64,000 nucleotides of DNA from Paracentrotus lividus (taxonomy: Eukaryota > Echinodermata > Echinoidea > Camarodonta > Echinidae): assembly GCA_940671915.1 (NCBI GenBank), contig CALNVZ010003435.1, positions 9,287,678-9,351,677 on the forward strand, read 5' to 3'. Within the stretch, counting starts at the first letter, position 1. Each line of letters begins with the position of its first letter. The notes below the pieces were generated by a model. It did no database searches. It was not told the DNA's origin and saw only the letters and a program-made list of their open reading frames with translations. A program made the position numbers and the translations under genes. Below, in pieces: positions 56,176-64,000 of the stretch.

Positions 56176-56742
56176 GGGGAGACCGGGTATGGACGTTACA
56201 AAATTCACATTTTGGGCCAGATAATTCTAATGAAAGAACTCACGCACTCCATATTGGGTCTGTAGTTAGCCTGTTATGTTGGCTAAAACCTAAGGCATAT
56301 AAAACTTGAAAACATTTAAACACTAATTAACTACAGCTTAATTAGTGAAGACATTTTTTTGTAACAACCTACCCCATGGGCGATTTTACACACAGAAATC
56401 AACTGCAGCACAGTCATTAGGCAGAATTACAGGGCATGGCTAGGGGGTATATTAGTGACATACATGTACTATATTTACAATACCAGACTATCATCATGTG
56501 CCTTCAGTTGTAAGAGCTATTACAAATTTCAATTTTTGTCAAAAATTTACTTTGAACTGCAAAAAATGGTTCTTGTTGATTTATTTTTTAATAAAACAAC
56601 GGAGAAACCTCACGACCGGCAGTTCATCACAGCTATGTGTAGGCTGTATATAGATGCCAGTTAGCACATCCTCTCTTGTTCCATCTTAGCACACTGAGAA
56701 CTGTAACAACTGACCCGTGTAACTTCCATACCCGGTCTCCCC
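56176..56742. mobile_element. TA-flanked MITE, ends GGGGAGACCGGGTATGGACG (short form)
   Basis: TA at 56174-56175 and 56743-56744. It matches the copy at 38646 at about 97-98% over its length but lacks exactly 291 bp between two GTAACAACCTACCCCAT direct repeats. Confidence 0.92.
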
Positions 56743-57504
56743 TACTTATGAATATATAGTCTCACGGTTTAAGCAAAATATTTCAGATTTAACTAGCTGG
56801 CGTGAGTAATATTGTATTGTATTGAATAGAAAATTGAAAACTGAATTGACCTTAGAAAATATTATATAAATAAATGATTTTAAAAAAGAAAAGAGCAACG
56901 CATTCTTGTTTTACAACTTCAACTTCAGCTAAGGTTTTTATACACACTGATTTATTGATAATTACAAGAAATGTTTCGTTTGAGGGGGCTGTGCTTATAC
57001 GAAAAAAAAAGATCCACAGCTGCTACGTATTAGGCTGTATACGTCTACCTGATTTCGAAAAAAGCAATGATATTATATTAAAATGATAATTTACGCTGTT
57101 TGATATTAAATATCAGATCTAGACGATAATACCTGAAAACCTTAACGAATGACAGAGGCTTGAGTGGATTATCACATTTCATGGTGATTGAACAGATGAT
57201 TCAGTCTAGGTGGACGTCCACCCCCCCCCCCCTCCCCACTGTACCCTAAACAAAAAGACTAGTCAAACAATACAAACACCAAAACACGCTTATCAACATA
57301 ACAATGATTCAATGTCATTCCAATTTTCACCAATAAATCACATGAAAACATGTTATCTACAGACTAAATTCACAGTTTGCGTTTTTTCAAACCTTTCCAT
57401 CGTATAATTTACTTACGCTATCTAATTAATTTGGTATATAAATTATGCGTTGCTGTTTGATCGTTGTTGTTTCTTGTTGATTTATATTATTAACTTAAAT
57501 TGTC

Positions 57505-57792
57505 CTATACAGATCTCATCACTTCTGGTATATTCGCTTCACAAATGAATTGACTCACATATTCTCGATATGTTTGAGAGATTGAGTTGCGAGCATACTC
57601 TGTTGTTGATATCACAAGAAATCCCAGGACGATAGTTGCTGAATAATACAATCGTGTCTCTAATATAAAAAAGACGGCAGAAACAACAATAAAAAGTTCA
57701 TTCACTGCTATAAAATGCCACATGACAAATACTTTCACGTCCACAAAACCCCGGACAAGTACTATGCAACCACTGGCGTAGCGCAGTCTCAA
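57505..57792 (-). other. Unassigned hydrophobic open frame
   Basis: Ninety-five codons on the minus strand with two hydrophobic stretches (ELFIVVSAVFFILE, YYSATIVLGFLVIS). The N-terminal part overlaps a transposon-end sequence (CACTGGCGTAGCGCAG near 57774), so the start is doubtful. No family recognised; probably chance. Confidence 0.15.
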
Positions 57793-58283
57793 TCATTGAG
57801 GGGGCGCCAAGTCTATAGATGGTCAAAATGTTAGAGGGCGGGTAACCCAGGCCTGGATGAGGATACGACGAGAGTGGTAAACGGAAAAGCTCATTTTGCT
57901 TATTGTCATGAATCTTTCCCTTCGCTCAAACAGTCATGTATTTATATTTGTCTTTCTCTTCTTGCCTGCTTTTTTGTTTATTTGTTTTTGGAGGGGGCAG
58001 TGTAGCTATATTCTCAACTCCTTGTTGGTTGCCCCTCTACGAACTTCAAGTTCGAGACATACAGACAGATCCAAGTTCACCCTCAAGATTTCATGGCCAC
58101 TTGGCTCGCAATACGATGACCTTTGACCTCAACACGTGCGCTATTTATTATCTGCAGACAGATGATGAGGATGGGGCTAGCTTTACAAACACACTCTCTG
58201 TAATCGATCGATCTTTGAATGTAACAGCGTTTTCCATCGCACCCTCGTCGACAAGCGCAGCGCTGCATGGTTGATGCTATATC

Positions 58284-58416
58284 CAGTAGCGGATCCAGCA
58301 TCAATTCATAGAATAGAACGTATCGGCCCATGCCCAAACATAATAGAGCCGCTATTGTCCCCAGACCATTGGGCCTGCACAATCTATTATTAGAATGAAT
58401 ACTGGATCCGCCCCTG
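58284..58416. mobile_element. 5-bp-TSD MITE, ends CAGTAGCGGATCCAG
   Basis: ATATC on both sides (58279-58283, 58417-58421). Ends CAGTAGCGGATCCAG and inverted CAGGGGCGGATCCAG. 133 bp. The centre CGGCCCATGCCCAAACATAA ... TTGGGCC matches 40165-40215 in the larger relative. Confidence 0.82.
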
Positions 58417-58703
58417 ATATCGGTACATGGTCAGGGGGAAATTTGACGTAAAAATTACATTTGTAAATGTTGATTTCATCAATTATTTAGCGATTTGATC
58501 ATAGACCCTCCGGCTTCAAATAGTCCGGTTCCGAAACCAATATTTAAATATCAAAATATTCATTATTTAAATATCAACATATATTCATTATTTAAATATC
58601 AAAATATTTATTATAATCATACTTATTCTGAGGCCTATTCCATTCAACTCCTATTATGACGATCATGTAGCCTACCGATCTCACGGCAGGTGACGGCTCT
58701 TTT

Positions 58704-58837
58704 CGTATCAAGACAACTACCTCGGACAATTTCCCCTAGGACAACTACTCCCACCCCCGAAATAGGGTTAGGGTTAGGTGGTAGAGTTTTCGTGGAGGTA
58801 TTTGTCCGAGGGGTAATTGTCCAGGGGGTCCTAGAAC
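58704..58837. mobile_element. Small member of the 10-bp-TSD family with telomere-like core (copy 2)
   Basis: CGGCTCTTTT on both sides (58694-58703, 58838-58847). Starts CGTATCAAGACAACTACC and ends GGGGGTCCTAGAAC, the same termini as the element at 25900. The centre contains TAGGGTTAGGGTTAGG. 134 bp, so it looks like the basic unit without the nested insertion. Confidence 0.85.
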
Positions 58838-59504
58838 CGGCTCTTTTATTTTGTGAAAGAATTAGGAGGAACTTAATGCTATACATGTATATCAAATTAT
58901 TAACTGCAGCATATAACATCAGTCCAGCAAAACATGGTTGTTTTAATAAAATTTCTTGCTGTAGTGTAGGTCAATATTCATGATATTGTTGCCCAATCGT
59001 AACTATATCCATTAACCTAGTTTCAACAGAAGGTCAATGGGAAAAAACGACCTTCACTGTTCAACATCGAACATAACTTCATGTTCAAGTTAAGAAACAT
59101 TTTCTGCAATACGAGATCGTCTTTATTTCAGTCTTCCGTAATTGAAAGACATTCCATGAAACCTTATTATGTCTAATAATAACTTCGTAAAAGAGACTCA
59201 TGGCACAGTCAATCAAGTTCTTCATTTACTATTATTCCCATCTGAGAATTCAATTTATTTAGAGAAACATGAATTCGACAAGACGGATCTATAACATGAA
59301 TCAAACATTGGGTTAACGAGGACCTGATTTATCAAACTAAAGTTATACCCGACAAGGATTTCCTTGATCTGGTTTCTATAGACCCAGAATAACCATGATA
59401 ACCCTGATCTAATCTGATTGAACTATCTGGTATAATTTCCAAATCATTTGCAGACGCTTGTTTCAGACTTCTAGCGCGCGACAATATTTTTTAGTCGAAA
59501 AGAA

Positions 59505-59750
59505 CACAGTGTCCTGTACACACTGTGAAACACAGTGTGAACATAAATGAATTTCAAGCATTTGAACATTGTGAATCACGTAATAATTCACATTCTGTAG
59601 GAGCAGATTCACAGTTTGACTCTGAACGTCAATATGTGAACACTATGTGAAAACCATCTCACAGTGTGAAATCATTCCCACACTGTTAAATTCGAAAGTT
59701 TGCACATATTCGACTGTGTGAACACACTGTGGGACACCATATTCTTTCCA
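59505..59750. repeat. CACAGTGTGA-type inverted-repeat block (second copy)
   Basis: AAAAGAACACAGTGTCC at the left and GGACACCATATTCTTTCC at the right, with several TTCACANTGTGAA palindromes between. More eroded than the block at 39560. Confidence 0.65.
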
Positions 59751-62700
59751 ACAAATATGACAGGGGGAGGATATTGGTGTCTTTGAAATTAAAAGCCCAA
59801 TAGTAATCGTTTTTAGATAATTCGACACGTCATTAAAAGTTAAATTCGTTCACTTTAATATAAGTTTTCCCGGTCAAGTTCAAACTTTCTACGGTCAATT
59901 TGACATTTCCTTCAATCAATTTCGTCCAAAATGTGATCGCGATTAAAACTCTGAAATTGAATTCGTTTATTAACAGCCAAAAAAAAAAGGGAAAAAAAAA
60001 GTTCAATCTAATTCCAAATTGCGCTAATCAATTTGACTTTGTGTGCAGTCGTATATTCCTCATTGGTCGCTCATATTCGTCCATATATTCACATTGACGA
60101 AATTTATTGCATATAAACAGTCTTGATCGCACAAAAGCGAAATAGAGAGCTCATTGACGATTATGAAAGAACAAAAACGAAATCGCTTGCTCTGAGCGTT
60201 AATTCAAATGACCGATAGCTCCGCTCGGCCAGGCATCGCTAATATTGAAGAAAAATTGACGAATTCGATTGCAAAGAGTTTAAAATTGAAAGGGAGAACC
60301 TATACCTCGGAAATGTGAATACGAAAAAAAACAGAACAAAATATATTTAAGGCATATACTGCAAGATGAATAAATGCCTCACGTGTGCTTTTCATTCTCA
60401 TTAACTGATAAAGATTTGCATTTTTTCCCCCTAAAATGAAGTTTTTAAACATAACTGGCATAGGAATAGTTGTTTAGGCCTATATAAACATGTAGGATTT
60501 CTCTGAGATATTTATTTTTATTTTTTTTACTCGAACTTGATAATAAAAGACAATTTCAACCATGCGATGGATACTATTGGTTCTAATAATTATCACTGAC
60601 ATTTCTCTCCCCATCATCTTCATCTTCATCGTCTAATTCACGAAAACAAAAGCTGTGAGATTTCAAGTCTGGAAGAACGGCACTTTTGTCATCTTTCAAA
60701 GATCTAGTGATCTACTGCACACATACATTTTACCCAAGACAAATATGTAAAGGACCTGTATTGTGATAACGCACGTGTCCATGGATATACATACATACTA
60801 GAGTATCGAAATGCTCAGCGTTGCAGTAAATTGATACCGAAGTTCATTTCCAAGGAGAAATATTTTCCTTTCACTTTGTGAAGTAAACGTGTTACGACCA
60901 CATCTATCACTGTCAGATCAGCCCGATGTCATTTAGAGCTAATCCGGGGTTAACATGGTCTGACCTTTGACCTATGACACGTAATGTGACAAAAGTAGAT
61001 CGTACATAGCCCTACCTCACGTGCAGGGTGCCAAGAAAACTGTTCCAGTGGCCCCATGTACTGTCATCTATATCAGGCAGAGCCAATTACATGTTGTGAC
61101 ATTTCAACGAAACCATATGGACCATGTTATTTTGATATAGATCTAATGATTGCTTCTCAAAAAAGTATGTGATGTTTTACAAATCATTGATTCACATTAT
61201 GTCTCTTTCAATATTGACGTGCACTGCGCCAATGCCATCATGTGGCTATGAAGGATAAAATCGTAAATGTTCAAAATTATAAGTATTACAGTGGTATAAT
61301 GCTATGGTGCTTAAAATCAGTCCACACTATAATGAATTTTCTGACTTCGTTTTCAGTCTTTGTCAGATGAATACGGTTAATATGAATTTGAATCAACAAA
61401 ATAAAAAAATAGGCCTTAGAATATAAAATGAATAGGTTTTCAATTCATATAGTGAAAATGATATGATTTTTTTTTCTAATTCTAAGTCATGCAAATCCCG
61501 GTACAATTGCCAAAAGAAATGTTTTGATTGAGTTTAAGCCAGAGTTTAGTGCGTATTTAACTCTGTGGTTTAAGCACATATTACGTAATCCGAAAATAGC
61601 CGTAATGTTCACATCTACGGTAGCAAGTAGCATAGTGCAGACATGCTCGTCTCGTAGCTCAAAAAGACATGAATCATCTTTTCTAACCGTGCGTTTTCAT
61701 CACAATTCATCTAGACTAGAGCTATGACCGTTTGATGGGTGTTTTGCGTCACATCTAATCAGAAAAGGGTATGAATCATAATATTACGACCTATGATTTC
61801 ATGAAGAGGATATAGGCTATACCAGAAACACTTAACACAAATCTCGCCTCAAAAACCTTCTCTTTTTTTTCAAAAAAAGTTAGTGCCCAAGTGTACTGTT
61901 TACTGCTTCAGTGTTTAGTATTATCATGTTCTTTCATTCTGTTGCACCTTGGACAAAATGCAACTGGTAAAAATATTAGCTTGCATTCTTATTCAAACAG
62001 TATATTTTTTTGTTATGTGTTTGCACACATTATGCAGCTCATGTCCACAATATAGGCCTACCCCCGTATAAGCTCGTATACAGCCGCGGATCCTGTATTT
62101 TTAAGCAAACGGCAAAAAATGAAAATAGAGGGGTGCAGACAAAACCTTCAAAAGAGAGAGATAACTTCGTAACACTATGTATGATTCTCAAACACCACCA
62201 GAAAAGGGGGTGCACATCTTTTGCGCCCCAGCCTTGAACCGCCAATGCTTTGAAAAAGAAAAAAAAATGAAGTAAATCCCTTAAGGTCTGGGCCACGTGT
62301 TGCCTTTGACATTCGATCATCATAACTCCAAACCTGATGACAGCTAAGATGGAAAGAAGGAGAAAGATACCCTTCCTTCTGCTGCTGACGAGGCATAACC
62401 AAACATGTACAAGTAGGTTTACCCAGGTACAATAACAAGCCAAGATTGAGGGTGGTCATCGTAACAAAAAATGGAAAATTACAAAGGCCTGGGGACTGTT
62501 TTTCGAGGGACAAGTTTAAGTGCATTTTGCAACTTTACCTTGAACTTCGTATGGTCGATGAATGAAATATTGTATGCGTTCGAGGTTACATGTCTGTTTG
62601 TTGGTTTAAGCTTCTTGGTATAACCTACTTTGTAATATGCAGCAGCACTGGGGGTGGACACGAAATATGGTTTTCATACATGTGGTGTTGACATTTTTAT

Positions 62701-62820
62701 GTGTCATGAAACTAGTTGAATTGCGGCAACAAAAAATAAAAAATAAAAAATTGAGATATTGTGTAGCAATGGATACAACCGGTAAATTCCCGATACAGTG
62801 AATGGTGAGAGTGCCCAAGT
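59751..62820. other. AT-rich flank, nothing recognised
   Basis: No repeat family or coding exon that I can support. An isolated CAGCCGCGGATCCTG transposon-end-like sequence lies at 62080. Confidence 0.4.
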
Positions 62821-62824
62821 CTGC

Positions 62825-63147
62825 GCGGTGCCCATGTCTGCGCACCCACGTAAATGCGCGAATTTTATAGAACAAAACCCCTAACTAATATCAACCTGCA
62901 ATCTTAACCTCAACAATCCATTTTGATACAAAAAACTGCGAAAAAAATGATTAAAAATGGTTTTCAGCAAGTTATATTTGCTACCCTGAAAATTTCAACC
63001 ATTCTCAAAAAAAGAAAGTCAAAAACTTTTTTGCTTCATTGATCAATAGAATATGAAGAATGGAATAATATTGATGAATCTTAAAATAATACTTTACTTT
63101 TTATTGAAATTGAGGTCAAATTTTAGGTGCGCAGACTTGGGCACCGC
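62825..63147. mobile_element. MITE, ends GCGGTGCCCANGTCTGCGCACC
   Basis: GCGGTGCCCATGTCTGCGCA at the left and the inverse, one mismatch, at the right. Inside is AT-rich. The motif GTGCCCAAGTCTGCGC also occurs once more just outside the left end, which may mean a second overlapping copy. Confidence 0.6.
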
Positions 63148-64000
63148 CATCATACTTATTATGCTTTATTAACACATAATCCAACAATAAAGGCGATATT
63201 GATCTGCACGGTATATTCTGAGATTAAAAAAATATATATTACGGAGTAAAATAAAATCTGTAGCATTAAATATCATTATTAAATTAACCAATGGATTCTA
63301 CTTTATTAAAACTCTCTTTAGTAGCTCCCTTAAAATTAAGTCTGCAGACATGACGTCATACTGACATAAAGTTTGCGTGACGTCATCATAATGACGATCA
63401 AATTTCTGGATTGCTATCTAAAGCATGTATAACAGAGGCCAAACCAGTCATGGCGGTGGAGAGTTTGGACTCGAAATACTTTTGCTAACCATGACGTTAG
63501 GAACGAATCTGATGTTCGTGCTTCCTCCTCAATATTACAGTGCCCTGGGGACGAATAATTTAGAAGAATAAATTGAATATTATTACTCTGAAAATCAGAT
63601 TTCAGCAGGCTATATTGCCGGGGAGCCTCTGGCGAGGAAATGGCTACGCCGTTTAACCACAACCGTCACTGGCGGTTATTATTGTGAGGGAAGAAAAGGT
63701 TTCTTTGCTTTTAATTATTTTGGAGTTGGAGATATACTGGAACAGGTGAAATAATTCGCCACCTCTACAATAGTCTTTCACCTCTGAATCCTGCACTTCG
63801 AAGTATGCTGTTTATCTTTATTTCATAGTAAGAGTTTCTTCTCCGTTCCAGAACACAAACCTGTCAGCTCTGAATTATCATTCATGGGTTTTTACCCTTA
63901 AAACCCGTCCCTATCTCTCTCCCTCAAACATTTCTTTCACCATTCCTTCTTCTCGTTCATTCCTTCGTTCTTTAAGTCACAAAAATCCAATCTGATTTGG
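63148..64000. other. Right end of the window, nothing recognised
   Basis: No gene or repeat that I can support. Confidence 0.4.

Overview
The window is animal genomic DNA, probably from a marine invertebrate deuterostome; an echinoderm (sea urchin-like) is my best guess. It is AT-rich and intron-rich, carries many short inverted-repeat transposons and microsatellites, and has spliced minus-strand exons. I see no bacterial operon, no rRNA and no recognisable LTR, retrovirus or LINE coding remnant.

The main content is one large minus-strand gene, read from about 48.1 kb down to 4.8 kb. I assembled 19 coding exons whose splice phases all agree. They encode a secreted astacin-family (M12A) zinc metalloprotease. 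In order: an acidic propeptide with a degenerate aspartate switch, an RKRR furin-type maturation site, a complete astacin catalytic domain (zinc motif HELMHAIGFRH, Met-turn SLMHY), eleven ShKT six-cysteine domains each on its own phase-1 exon, and a charged, Gln/Lys/Arg/Glu-rich coiled-coil-like C-terminus. The visible part is about 1,077 residues; the signal-peptide exon was not found. One extra ShKT exon (about 9.1 kb) has decayed by frameshifts, and the 3' half of another has been copied twice in tandem downstream.

The introns and flanks hold a dense set of non-autonomous DNA transposons, several with clear target-site duplications (TSDs). TA-flanked elements lie at 0.67-1.64, 1.77-3.14 (with a second one nested inside), 7.8-8.8 and 13.0-14.0 (same family, opposite orientation), 34.0-34.5, 38.6-39.5 and 56.2-56.7 kb. 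A TTAA-flanked element is at 34.7-35.3 kb. A family with 5-bp TSDs is at 39.5-40.3 and 58.3 kb. A family with 10-bp TSDs and telomere-like TTAGGG repeats inside is at 25.9-30.1 and 58.7 kb. The 10-kb intron holds the most striking element: a 4.0-kb unit with ends CCCTTACAAAAAT, built from two hairpin minisatellites and inserted inside the 10-bp-TSD element. A second, more eroded copy is at 41.2-44.5 kb.

Upstream of the protease gene (48-64 kb) there is a CG-rich stretch near 50.0-50.7 kb with one plausible plus-strand first coding exon. The rest of that part is repeats and AT-rich sequence in which I recognise no gene.
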